From: Pseudomonadota bacterium
GTDB taxonomy: Bacteria > Pseudomonadota > Alphaproteobacteria > Sphingomonadales > Govanellaceae
NCBI GenBank assembly: GCA_003577275.1
Contig: QEVO01000002.1
Coordinates: 124,001-188,000 of the forward strand
Length of the DNA: 64,000 bases
Direction of reading: 5' to 3'
The translations under genes and the position numbers were made by a program. This document shows positions 43,782 to 53,376 of the stretch, in pieces (the first letter of the stretch is position 1; each line of letters opens with the position of its first letter). A model generated the notes under the pieces. It saw nothing but the letters and a program-made list of their open reading frames with translations, was not told the origin of the DNA and ran no database searches.

Positions 43782-44819
43782 ATGAAAGTGCTGGTTACCG
43801 GAGCGAACGGGTTCATCGGCAGTAATTTATGCGCGCGGCTGGCGCGCCGGCCGGAGGTGGAGGCAGCGGGACTGGTGCGGCCCACCGGCGATCTGTCCTT
43901 CCTGGCGGGACTGGAGCGCCTCCGCCTGGTTTCCGGCGACATCGGCGATCCGACATGCTTGGCTGCCGCCATGCGGGATGTCGCCGTCGTCTATCATGTC
44001 GCCGGCTTTTCTGCCGATTGGGGACCGTGGCGGGATTTTCGGGCCGCCAATGTCGAGGGCGTTCGCCAAGTCATGGAAGCGGCGCGCCGGGCCGGCGTGC
44101 GCCGCGTCGTCCATATCAGCTCGGTCAGCGTCTATGGCTTTCCCGGCGGCCTCGATATTGCGGAAGCGACCCCTTTTACCCCCCGGCCTCAGGACCGTTA
44201 CATCACCACCAAGGCCGAGGGCGAGCGGCTGGCCATGAGTTATCACGGCCAGGGGCTTGAAGTGGTTGTCATTCGCCCCGCCGGCGTATATGGTCCCTGC
44301 GACCGGACCACCACGGTGCCACTGGCAGCAGCCTTGCTTGCCGGTAAGTTTCTTTTTGTCGATGGTGGTTCGCATATCATGGCGCCGGTCTACATTGATA
44401 ATCTGCTGGATATGATGGAACTTGCCGGCCACGGCGCGGCCGCGCCGGGTGAGGCCTTCAACGCCATCGATGACGGCTATACCACTTGGCGGCAGTATAT
44501 CGAATGGCTATGCGCGGACCTCGGCTGCGCGCCGCCGCAACTATCGGCGCCGGCAGGGGTAGCATGGCCCATCGCCGTCGCCGTGGAGAGGGCGGCCAAG
44601 GCTTTCGGCAAGAAAACCAGCCCGCTGGTCAACACCTACCGCCTGCGCGCGGTGATGCAGAACAATCATTACAATAACGATAAAGCCAAACGGCTATTGA
44701 ACTGGCGGCCGGCCGTCTCCACCCGCGAGGGCGTGCGGCGCGCCGCTGATTGGTATTTAAAGGCAAGCCCCACCCGCGGCGGCGGTTCCGTCCGAAGTGT
44801 GGAGGCGATTTCGACATGA
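43782..44819 (+). CDS. NAD-dependent epimerase/dehydratase (extended SDR)
   Basis: A 345-residue extended SDR with TGANGFIG (residues 7-14) for NAD binding and Tyr-x3-Lys in YITTKAE (near 139-143). A Ser/Val-rich stretch ISSVSVYG fits the catalytic Ser. The later PVYIDNLLDMMELAG is a substrate-region hallmark of 3-beta-hydroxysteroid-dehydrogenase-like members. It begins 26 bases after the upstream stop and overlaps the radical SAM gene by four bases (ATGA). The substrate could be a sugar nucleotide or an isoprenoid/steroid alcohol. Confidence 0.85.
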   Translation: MKVLVTGANGFIGSNLCARLARRPEVEAAGLVRPTGDLSFLAGLERLRLVSGDIGDPTCLAAAMRDVAVVYHVAGFSADWGPWRDFRAANVEGVRQVMEAARRAGVRRVVHISSVSVYGFPGGLDIAEATPFTPRPQDRYITTKAEGERLAMSYHGQGLEVVVIRPAGVYGPCDRTTTVPLAAALLAGKFLFVDGGSHIMAPVYIDNLLDMMELAGHGAAAPGEAFNAIDDGYTTWRQYIEWLCADLGCAPPQLSAPAGVAWPIAVAVERAAKAFGKKTSPLVNTYRLRAVMQNNHYNNDKAKRLLNWRPAVSTREGVRRAADWYLKASPTRGGGSVRSVEAIST

Positions 44820-46222
44820 AAGTTCTCTTGATCAACCCGCCGTGCGGCGAACGCACCATCGGTCTGAAAAACATCGCCCGCATCGAGCCCCTTAATCTGG
44901 AGCTTCTGGGTGCGGCGCTGCCCAAAAGTGACGAGGTGCGCGTCGTTGATATGGAGGTAGACCCCAAGGATCTGGCGCGGACATTACGCGATTTTCGCCC
45001 CGACGTCGCCGGCGTGACCAGCGAGGTGGTGCATTTGGAAACCGCCAAGGCGGCGCTGCGGCTTGTGCGCGCGGCGGCCCCTGAGTGCCTGACCGTGGTC
45101 GGCGGCCATCATCCCACCGTCTGGCCGCAGGATTTTCTCGACCCCGCCATCGACCTGGTGGTGCGCGGCGATGGCGTCAACACGTTTCGCGAGATTTGCG
45201 CCGCCCGCGCCGATGGAGCCGCCGATTTTTCTCACATTGCCGGCATGATGATCCGTGACGGCGATCGCCTGGTTCCCACGCGCCTGCGGCCGCTGCCCAC
45301 CACGCTCGATGATCAGCCGATGCCCGACCGCAGCCTGACCGCGCGCTATCGCAACCAGTATTTCTATTTGTGGGAAAAACGGGTGGCGGCGGTGCGCAGC
45401 TCGGTGGGGTGCAGCTATCCCTGCATCTTCTGCTCCTGCCGGGTGTTCACCAACGGCAGCTTCATCGCCCGTTCGCCGGAACTCCTGGTGGAGGAAATCC
45501 GCAATCTCGACGAAGACTTTGTTTATTTGTGTGACGACCATGCCTTCCACAATCCGGCGCGCATGGAGGAATTGGCCGAACGCTTGTTGTCCGCCGGCGT
45601 CAAGAAACGCTATTTCACCTATGCCCGGGCGGATTCCATCGCCGAGAATCCGAAGCTCTTCAAGCTGTGGGCGAAAGCCGGGCTGATGCTGGTGATGACC
45701 GGTCTTGAATCGGTGGATTATGAACGCCTCAAGCTTAACGGCAAGCGCATCGAGAAGGGCTGCGACGAGACGGCGCTGTCAATCCTGGCCGAGCTTGGCA
45801 TCGGCATGAGCGCCGGATTCCTGGTGGAGCCGCACTTCACCGAGCGCGACTTTGCCGCCATTGACGATTATGTGCGCCGCCATCCGGCGATCCTGCTGAC
45901 GGAATTTACGCCGCTGACGCCGTTTCCCGGCACGCCGCTCTACAAGAAGGTCGAAAACGAAATCCTCACCACCGACCGCCAGCTTTTCGATCTACAGCAC
46001 TTCCTGCTGCCCACCGAGACGCCGACCCGCGATCTTTACCGCATGATGCGCAACGCCTATGGACGGATGATCCTGCGCGCCTTCTTCCGGGCGCGATTGT
46101 GGCGGGGCCCGATGTGGAGCATGCAGTTTCTAAAACTCCTCAACGGCCTGCGCCATAATTTCCTCGCCTTCGGGCGGGCGCACCGGGATATCCCGCAAGC
46201 CGCGCCTACGCTGGCGGAGTAA
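44816..46222 (+). CDS. B12-binding-domain radical SAM enzyme
   Basis: A 468-residue protein with an N-terminal cobalamin-binding-type domain (residues 1-140, LLINPPCGERT and VVGGHHPTVWP, but with no DxHxxG His) and a radical SAM core with CSYPCIFC (near 200-207, CxxxCxxC) binding the 4Fe-4S cluster. Such proteins perform C-methylation or other radical reactions on lipids, hopanoids, bacteriochlorophyll or natural products. It overlaps the epimerase gene and is followed closely by the metallo-beta-lactamase-like gene. The ATG at 44816 is preferred over a long frame from 44750. Confidence 0.87.
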   Translation: MKVLLINPPCGERTIGLKNIARIEPLNLELLGAALPKSDEVRVVDMEVDPKDLARTLRDFRPDVAGVTSEVVHLETAKAALRLVRAAAPECLTVVGGHHPTVWPQDFLDPAIDLVVRGDGVNTFREICAARADGAADFSHIAGMMIRDGDRLVPTRLRPLPTTLDDQPMPDRSLTARYRNQYFYLWEKRVAAVRSSVGCSYPCIFCSCRVFTNGSFIARSPELLVEEIRNLDEDFVYLCDDHAFHNPARMEELAERLLSAGVKKRYFTYARADSIAENPKLFKLWAKAGLMLVMTGLESVDYERLKLNGKRIEKGCDETALSILAELGIGMSAGFLVEPHFTERDFAAIDDYVRRHPAILLTEFTPLTPFPGTPLYKKVENEILTTDRQLFDLQHFLLPTETPTRDLYRMMRNAYGRMILRAFFRARLWRGPMWSMQFLKLLNGLRHNFLAFGRAHRDIPQAAPTLAE

Positions 46223-46231
46223 CGGCGCATC

Positions 46232-47047
46232 ATGTCGGGCGAGATGAAGATCACCTATCTCGACTGGTCGGGCTTTCGCATTGACCGCCAGGATCGCGCG
46301 GCCATATTTCTTGACCCGCCGGCCAAGGCGGCGCTGCCTGGCGATCGACCATTGTTGATTTTTCTCTCCCACGGCCACCCCGAACATCTGGCCGGCACGC
46401 GCAATTATTTGTCGCAAATGGGATCGAAAGCGGTAGCGACAATCATCGCTTCGGGCTCGGTCTGCCGCCATCTGGCGGGCCATACCCAGGCAAGCGGCGT
46501 TACCTTCAAGCCGGTGCGACCCGGCGATCAGGTGCGCTTTAGTGATGATGTGAGCGTAAACGTATTTCGTTGGAAACATCTTCCGCTGCTGCCGCCAGGA
46601 GTAATGCCCAGCGTGCGGCACATCGCGCATCTGCTCTCCAACCTCAGTCTTGCCGCCAAGATCGCCTGGGCCGGGGCGCAGGGACCGCGCGCCGAACCGA
46701 TGCTAGGCTTTCATCTGCACCTCGGCGGTTGGGAGGTGTTGGCGTACGGCGAGGGTCTGCATCACAAGTGTGATCATGTCGTCAAAGGGCGAGGAGCCTT
46801 GGGCACGGTGGCGCTGGCCGGCGTCGAGCCAGGGGATGAAGCGGCCATGGCGGCATTAATTCGCGCCTCGGCCGCCAGCGAAACGATGCTTTATGAACCC
46901 CACGCCAAATGGCGGGACGCCTTCGGCATGCCGCGCGTCGACCTTGGCGCGCTGCAAGCCGATTTGCGCGCTCAAGGCATCGCCGCGCGCATCGCAGCCG
47001 CCGACCAGGCGGAACGGTTCGCGCCCGAACTACAAGCGGTTCGGTAG
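46232..47047 (+). CDS. metallo-beta-lactamase-fold protein with variant metal motif
   Basis: A 271-residue protein. The fold signature FLSHGHPEHLAGTRN is HxHxEH instead of HxHxDH, so one metal ligand is changed. A second metal region is plausible around FRWKHLPL and GFHLHLGGWEVLAYGEGLHH. The shape resembles UlaG/RomA-type lactonases and hydrolases. It follows the radical SAM gene by nine bases and appears to be in its operon. Its last 18 bases overlap the LysR gene tail to tail. Confidence 0.65.
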   Translation: MSGEMKITYLDWSGFRIDRQDRAAIFLDPPAKAALPGDRPLLIFLSHGHPEHLAGTRNYLSQMGSKAVATIIASGSVCRHLAGHTQASGVTFKPVRPGDQVRFSDDVSVNVFRWKHLPLLPPGVMPSVRHIAHLLSNLSLAAKIAWAGAQGPRAEPMLGFHLHLGGWEVLAYGEGLHHKCDHVVKGRGALGTVALAGVEPGDEAAMAALIRASAASETMLYEPHAKWRDAFGMPRVDLGALQADLRAQGIAARIAAADQAERFAPELQAVR

Positions 47048-47911
47048 TTTTTCTTCCAGGAAGGAAATGAGAAGCCGCACCTTGGTCGGCAGATAATCCC
47101 GGCGGTAATAAAGCGCCCAGATGTCGATATCGCGCTTCTGCCAATCTTCCAAAACGGGGATAAGTGAGCCATCGGTGATCGCTTGGCGCACATAAAATTC
47201 CGGCAACTGGGTAAGGCCGAGACCGGCCTTGGCCGCCGCCACCAGCGCATGGCCATTGTTGGCGTGCCAGCGGCCACTGATGTGCACCTTCTCGAATGAA
47301 GAGCCCCGGGAAAACCGCCAGAACGGCAGCGTGCCGACCAGGCAATCATGGTGGCTCAGGTCTTGCGGTGTTTTGGGCCGTCCCTTGACGTCGAGATAGG
47401 CGGGAGAGGCGCAAACCATCAGCCGGTAGCCGGTCAGCCGCCGGGCGCTATAGGTGACGTTGTCCGACAAGGGCCCGGCGCGCACCGCCAGATCGTAGGG
47501 CTCCTCCATCAGGTTGACCTGACGGTTGGTGAAATCCAGCGCCACTTCCAGCCGCGGATGCATGGCCATGAACTCCGCCAACAGCGGCACCAGATACTGC
47601 TCGCCAAAGGCCCCCGCCACCGTCAGTCGGATCAGACCCACGGGGTTGACCTGCTGGTCCTTGAGGATCAGTTCCGCGTCCTTCAGGTTGTCGACGATCT
47701 TGCGGCAGCGCTCGGCGTAATCCCGACCGGCGTCGGTCAGCGCCACGGCGCGGGTGGTGCGGGATAAGAGCCGCACCCCCATGCGGTCTTCCAGGTCGCG
47801 AATGCGTTTGGAGACATGGGATTTGCTGATCCCCAACCTGTCTGCTGCCTTGGAGAAGGAAAGCGACGCGGCGACTTCCAAAAACTCTTCGATACCCACC
47901 CAGTCTTTCAT
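47030..47911 (-). CDS. LysR-family transcriptional regulator
   Basis: A 293-residue LysR protein. The helix-turn-helix spans residues 10-60 (FSKAADRLGISKSHVSKRIR), and the periplasmic-binding-like effector domain begins near 90. It is divergent from the formaldehyde dehydrogenase gene with a 125-base gap containing an 8-bp palindrome, and so may regulate it. The tail overlaps the metallo-beta-lactamase-like gene. Confidence 0.92.
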   Translation of the reverse strand: MKDWVGIEEFLEVAASLSFSKAADRLGISKSHVSKRIRDLEDRMGVRLLSRTTRAVALTDAGRDYAERCRKIVDNLKDAELILKDQQVNPVGLIRLTVAGAFGEQYLVPLLAEFMAMHPRLEVALDFTNRQVNLMEEPYDLAVRAGPLSDNVTYSARRLTGYRLMVCASPAYLDVKGRPKTPQDLSHHDCLVGTLPFWRFSRGSSFEKVHISGRWHANNGHALVAAAKAGLGLTQLPEFYVRQAITDGSLIPVLEDWQKRDIDIWALYYRRDYLPTKVRLLISFLEEKLPNRL

Positions 47912-47915
47912 GATT

Positions 47916-47938
47916 TTTGTTTCCTCAAAAGAAACAAA
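47916..47938. promoter_or_regulatory. LysR-type binding palindrome
   Basis: TTTGTTTC (47916-47923) and GAAACAAA (47931-47938) are perfect arms around seven bases. The site starts five bases upstream of the LysR ATG and about 100 bases from the dehydrogenase ATG at 48037, a suitable place for an autoregulatory site. Confidence 0.5.
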
Positions 47939-48033
47939 TGTTGTGCAGTAATCAATATTGTTTTCTTCAGATCACATCATTAGTGTAATTTCAAATAAAA
48001 AACTCCCCTCTCGCCATCATGATGGAGACGTGA

Positions 48034-49149
<1,116 letters not shown>

Positions 49150-49183
49150 CCGATAGCAAAACAACCTTAAAGGAGATAACACG

Positions 49184-49567
49184 ATGCCCATCTTTACCCA
49201 CATCACCATCGGCTCCAACAACCTCGTTCAGGGGCGCGACTTTTATGACAAGGTACTGGCGCCGTTGGGCTACAAGCGCCTGATGGACATTGAGGGCAAA
49301 ATGCATGCCTGGGGCGACAAGGCGCCCGAGTTCATCGTCCTTAAACCCGCCAACGGCCAGCCGGCGACGGTGGGCAACGGCCTGACCGTCGGCTTTGCCG
49401 CGCCCAATCGCGCGGCGGTGCATAAATTTCATGAGCTCGCCATGGCGGCGGGGGCCAAGGATGAAGGCGCGCCAGGCCCCCGGGCTTTCACCCCCACGGC
49501 TTACGCGGCTTATGTCCGCGACCTTGATGGCAACAAGATCTGCACCTACTGCTTTGCGGCGGAGTAG
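49184..49567 (+). CDS. VOC-family (glyoxalase-like) protein
   Basis: A 127-residue single-domain VOC protein (MPIFTHITIGSNNLVQGRDFYDKVLAPLG, split by a typical beta-alpha-beta fold, ending YVRDLDGNKICTYC). Such proteins bind a metal and act as glyoxalases, epimerases or dioxygenases. AAGGAG precedes the ATG. It follows the glutathione-dependent dehydrogenase in the same operon, so it may handle a glutathione or aldehyde adduct. It is also seen next to frmA in other alphaproteobacteria, to my memory. Confidence 0.85.
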   Translation: MPIFTHITIGSNNLVQGRDFYDKVLAPLGYKRLMDIEGKMHAWGDKAPEFIVLKPANGQPATVGNGLTVGFAAPNRAAVHKFHELAMAAGAKDEGAPGPRAFTPTAYAAYVRDLDGNKICTYCFAAE

Positions 49568-49599
49568 GCGGCAATCCACAATATGGTGCGTGTGAAAAA

Positions 49600-49736
49600 A
49601 TGGATTGCTTCGCTCCTATAGAGGGGCTTGCAATGACGCAAATCCCCCGTCATCGCGAGAGAGCGCCAGCGACCGAAGCGATCCATAAGGGCAATAACTG
49701 GGCCGCCACGCCGCTTGAAAAGCGGCTCGCGATGAC
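49600..49736. repeat. GTCATCGCGAG palindromic repeats, half copy and copy C
   Basis: A half unit (TGGATTGCTTCG to GCAATGAC, 49601-49636) is followed by a complete unit from GTCATCGCGAG (49649) to CTCGCGATGAC (49736). This accounts for most of the 298-base gap between the VOC gene and the hydrolase gene. No coding frame is credible here. Confidence 0.8.
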
Positions 49737-49865
49737 AGTCGGGGCTCTTATACGAGTTGCTTTTGCCCGCCGCCCCCTGAGTAATTTCTGCTAATTGCCT
49801 TTCCGTACCAGACGTATGATAGTCAATCATCGGGACGGGCAGATTACTCAAGGGCAGGCGGCGGC

Positions 49866-51266
49866 ATGTCGCAACATATCTTTGCCACCTCTGATGGCGC
49901 GAAACTGTCGGTGCGTGTCAGCGGCGCGGGGCCGACATTGGTCATGCTGCATGGCTGGGCCATGGCCAGCGGCTATTTCGATCAGGCGATTTGCAGATTA
50001 GAGAATAACTATCGCGTCATTGCGCCGGATTTTCGCGCACATGGAGACTCGCCGCCGGTCCGGCGCGGCCATCGCATGGCCCGCTACGCCAAGGATATAT
50101 CGGAACTGATTTCCGCCTACCATGACGGCGGCCCACTTTATATGCTCGGCTGGTCCATGGGCGCTTCAGTGATCATGGCCATGCTGGATTTGTTTCCCGA
50201 TTGTCTGCCGGACGCGGTGATATACGTCGATCAACCGCCGCTTAATATCAATACCGCCGACTGGTCGTTGGGGGCGCGGGGCATGACGCGCGCCGCCATC
50301 GACGGCTTTGAACATCGATTGCGTGCGGACCTTGCCGGCTTTCTCGATGAATTCATTTCCTCGATGTTCGTCAAGGCCCCAGGAAAGTCAGAATTATCGC
50401 GCTTTCGCGCCTTGTCGGCAAAAATCGAAGCCGACAGCGCCGCCGATATCTTGATCGACCATCTCAATCAGGATTGGCGCGACGTGGTGCGCCGGCAACC
50501 GGTGCCGGCGCTTGCCATCGCGGGCGAAGGTTTTACCGCTGTCGAGGGTGCCCGGGCGCTAGGCCAGCTATCCCGCTCCATTGAGGTGGTGACCTTCAAG
50601 GAATGCGGGCACTGTCCCTTTATCGAAAAGACCGATGAGTTTGTTGAAGCGGTCGATGGGTTCTTGCAAAAAATCTCCGCCCGCCATCACGTGCGGCGGC
50701 GAACGTCTTATCTCGCCTCAGGTCAGCCGGTGGGCGGCATCCAGCTCATTGCCTTCGTGGTCGAAGACGTGCGGGAGGCGGCGGAGACCTGGGCCAAGTT
50801 GACAGGGATCGGTCCGTGGTTTGTGGTCGATCCGTTCCGCGCGGATGATCTCTTCTATCGCGGCGAGTCCAATGATGCGCAATTCGCCATCGCTCTTGCC
50901 GCCAGCGGCTCGATTTTCGTTTCTCTCATCCAGCCCAAGGATGAAAAGCCGTCGATCTATCAGGAGGTATTGGCGCGTCGCGGTTTTGGCGCGCTCAGTC
51001 ATGTCGCCTTTTCCACCAAACGCTATGAGCGCGATCTTGCGACCTTGCAGAGCGCCGGCTGTCCGCCGTTGTTGCATGGCAAGGCGGTTGGCGTCGACGG
51101 CCAGCGCTTCGCCTACCTCGATACCATGGACATTCTCGGGCCGATTGCCGAATTGATCGAGATCGATACGGCAACGGAAAGCTTTTTCCTCCGCCTCAAA
51201 AGGGCGGCTCTGGCCTGGGATGGGCTCAATCCCGTCCGCAAGCTCGCCGATCTGCCGCCGCTTTAG
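49866..51266 (+). CDS. alpha/beta hydrolase fused to a VOC domain
   Basis: A 466-residue two-domain protein. Residues 1-270 are an alpha/beta hydrolase (oxyanion loop MLHGWAMAS, nucleophile Ser in LGWSMGASV, acid in the AGEGF region, and His in ECGHCPFIE). Residues 290-440 form a VOC domain (IQLIAFVVEDVREAAETWAK, TGIGPWFVVDPF, ALSHVAFS) like those of glyoxalase/methylmalonyl-CoA epimerase relatives. The fusion suggests one enzyme that hydrolyses and isomerises, or binds, the same compound. The link spans about 20 residues with basic HHVRRRTS. Confidence 0.8.
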   Translation: MSQHIFATSDGAKLSVRVSGAGPTLVMLHGWAMASGYFDQAICRLENNYRVIAPDFRAHGDSPPVRRGHRMARYAKDISELISAYHDGGPLYMLGWSMGASVIMAMLDLFPDCLPDAVIYVDQPPLNINTADWSLGARGMTRAAIDGFEHRLRADLAGFLDEFISSMFVKAPGKSELSRFRALSAKIEADSAADILIDHLNQDWRDVVRRQPVPALAIAGEGFTAVEGARALGQLSRSIEVVTFKECGHCPFIEKTDEFVEAVDGFLQKISARHHVRRRTSYLASGQPVGGIQLIAFVVEDVREAAETWAKLTGIGPWFVVDPFRADDLFYRGESNDAQFAIALAASGSIFVSLIQPKDEKPSIYQEVLARRGFGALSHVAFSTKRYERDLATLQSAGCPPLLHGKAVGVDGQRFAYLDTMDILGPIAELIEIDTATESFFLRLKRAALAWDGLNPVRKLADLPPL

Positions 51267-51316
51267 GACCTAGATTATAGTTGAGCGCCGGGCGGCGAGG
51301 CCGTATGTAAGGCGAC

Positions 51317-52363
51317 GTGAACCATGATGCCGCATCGCCGCAGCTTCATTTTGGGGGGCCGGACAGACCGCCGCGCGCCTTGCGCGATCTTCTGAAAGCG
51401 CGGATCATGGCGGTTCCCGCCGGCGGCGACATCCGCTGGACTACCTATTACTTTCGTGATCTCGACTTGGCGACAGCGCTGATGGCGGCCTGCGACCGCG
51501 GCGTGCGCGTGCGTCTGTGCGTGGAGGGTCATCCCCGGCTGGCGACGGCCAATGAGGATGTACTGACGCGACTGGCCGCCCATGGCCTCAGTGGCGGCTT
51601 GCGGGTGCACGTGCCGGCGCTGTCCATGCTGGCGGGGCTCCATGGCCACCTGCACGCCAAGATTTACGCCTTCTCCCACCCCCATCCGTCGGCCCTGATC
51701 GGCTCCTTCAACCCGTCCTGCAACATCCCTGAGGACGAGGCGGTGATCGCCGAAATCGGCGACCAGGATCGCGGCCACAACATGCTGGCGGAAATTACCC
51801 ACCCGGCCCTGGTCGCCGGGTTGCGCGGCCATGTGGAGCGGCTGTGGCGGCATGGCGCGTCCTCGCTCCTGCGGTTTTCTCCGCGCCAGAACCGCGTACT
51901 CACCGCAGGTCCAACATCGATCTATTTTTATCCTCGGCTTTTCCCGTCGGTGATGGAGCGCGATCTGCTTCGCCTGTGCGCCGGCAAGGGCATTCGCGGC
52001 GTCATCTCGCATCTGAAAATGGGGCCGTTGGCGCGACAATTGGCGTCCGCCGCGCGCCGTGGGCTTTTGGTGGAACTCCTGGTGCACGATACCGAACGAC
52101 GGGTGCCGAAAACGACCATCGATCTGTTGGCGGAGGCCGGCGTCAAGATCAGTCGTTACCGCCATCCCGACAAATTGCCGGTGCATGCCAAGTTCCTGCT
52201 GCTGGATGTGCCGGAAGGCCGCATCGCCTACTTCGGCAGCTTCAATTTCAATCCGCGCTCGCGCTATCTTAATCATGAGGTTTTGGTGCGGACGGGAGAG
52301 GGCGGCGTTATCGCCGGGCTTGATCAGCGGTTCGAAGAAATTGCTCAGGAGAAAAACCAATGA
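51317..52363 (+). CDS. phospholipase D-family protein (cardiolipin synthase-like)
   Basis: A 348-residue protein with two HKD halves. The first, HLHAKIYAF...IGSFN (near 113-135), has Ser where the Asp of HxKx4D is expected. The second, VHAKFLLLDVPEG...FGSFNFNPRS (near 290), is complete. PLD-fold enzymes form a phosphatidyl-His intermediate. Only the second half supplies a full motif. No signal peptide or membrane helix is visible. The start is a GTG and may be further downstream. It overlaps the FkbM gene by four bases. Confidence 0.8.
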   Translation: MNHDAASPQLHFGGPDRPPRALRDLLKARIMAVPAGGDIRWTTYYFRDLDLATALMAACDRGVRVRLCVEGHPRLATANEDVLTRLAAHGLSGGLRVHVPALSMLAGLHGHLHAKIYAFSHPHPSALIGSFNPSCNIPEDEAVIAEIGDQDRGHNMLAEITHPALVAGLRGHVERLWRHGASSLLRFSPRQNRVLTAGPTSIYFYPRLFPSVMERDLLRLCAGKGIRGVISHLKMGPLARQLASAARRGLLVELLVHDTERRVPKTTIDLLAEAGVKISRYRHPDKLPVHAKFLLLDVPEGRIAYFGSFNFNPRSRYLNHEVLVRTGEGGVIAGLDQRFEEIAQEKNQ

Positions 52364-53295
52364 CGGTTTCCCGTATGCTTCGTCTGCTGCCGCCGGGAGT
52401 TGAAATCGTGCTGGCGGATGTCGGCTCGGCGGGAGGCTTGAAAAGCCGCTGGCGTGAGGCGCGAAGCGTTGTATCAGCCTTGCTGTTCGATCCCCGCGAT
52501 GACGGCGCGCCGGCAAAAAAAGGGCGCGACACCTATTTTCCCGTAGGCCTCGGCAAAACCGTCGGTCGGGCGACGTTGAACATCACCGAGCTTGGCAATA
52601 TGTCGTCCATGCTGCCGCCCAACGTGGAGCTTCTTAAAACGTTTCGCAAAAAAGGCGCGCATACCAAGATCGTGTCCACCTGGGAAATGCCCATCGATAC
52701 CTTGGATAACATCGCGCACCGCGAACTCATCTCGGTGGATGTGCTGAAGGTCGATACCCAGGGCACCGAGCTTGATATTCTCCAGGGCGCGGAGAAGTGC
52801 CTGGCAAGCTCGGTTTTTTTGGCCGAGATCGAGGTGTCTTTCCTGGAGCGCTACAAGGGCCAGCCGCTCAGCGATGACATCGTTGCCTTCATGCGCGCCC
52901 GCGGCTTTGATCTGATCGACCTTTACCGCTTGAAGCGCTACCGTCATCTCAACCACAGCGGCGTCGGCAACATCGGGCTGGGCGGCGGGCAGCGGGCGGG
53001 CAGGATTGCCTATGGCGACGCCATCTTTCTGTTGCGCGAGGAATTGCTGCTTGAGCGGATACGTATCCTGTCGCGCCTGGACGCGCAGGGGCTGGCGCTG
53101 AAAGTAATCGTGGCGCTCCTGGTCTATGGCAAGGCCGATACGGCGTCCCGGCTGTTTGATCTGACGGCGGATTTGTTTGACGAGAAAATTCGCCAAGAAC
53201 TTACCCGCTTTTTTAGAAGACTCGGCCGTCCCTATGCCTTTATTGGCGGCAAAGGTTTGCACCTCATCCTCGACTACCTGGCGCGCAAGGTTTGA
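52360..53295 (+). CDS. FkbM-family methyltransferase
   Basis: A 311-residue SAM-dependent methyltransferase. The N-terminal IVLADVGSAGGLKSRW is a divergent SAM-binding loop, and DVLKVDTQGTELDILQGAE (near 128-146) is the FkbM hallmark. It begins in the stop codon of the PLD gene, so they are co-transcribed. Possible targets are polysaccharide or lipid hydroxyls. The last 90 residues are helical and of unknown role. Confidence 0.88.
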   Translation: MTVSRMLRLLPPGVEIVLADVGSAGGLKSRWREARSVVSALLFDPRDDGAPAKKGRDTYFPVGLGKTVGRATLNITELGNMSSMLPPNVELLKTFRKKGAHTKIVSTWEMPIDTLDNIAHRELISVDVLKVDTQGTELDILQGAEKCLASSVFLAEIEVSFLERYKGQPLSDDIVAFMRARGFDLIDLYRLKRYRHLNHSGVGNIGLGGGQRAGRIAYGDAIFLLREELLLERIRILSRLDAQGLALKVIVALLVYGKADTASRLFDLTADLFDEKIRQELTRFFRRLGRPYAFIGGKGLHLILDYLARKV

Positions 53296-53304
53296 GGAAA
53301 AAGG

Positions 53305-53318
53305 TTGATGTCTGTCAA
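53305..53318. promoter_or_regulatory. FNR/FixK-type site upstream of hemN
   Basis: TTGAT-GTCT-GTCAA differs by one base from TTGAT-N4-ATCAA. It lies 58 bases before the hemN ATG at 53377, where a class II FNR promoter would place it. Anaerobic induction of hemN by FNR or FixK is well established in Proteobacteria. Confidence 0.75.
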
Positions 53319-53376
53319 TTTTTTGCCCTGTTGGCTGGTGTAAATCTATAAAGTAGTGGTAACGGAAGGATCGGTT

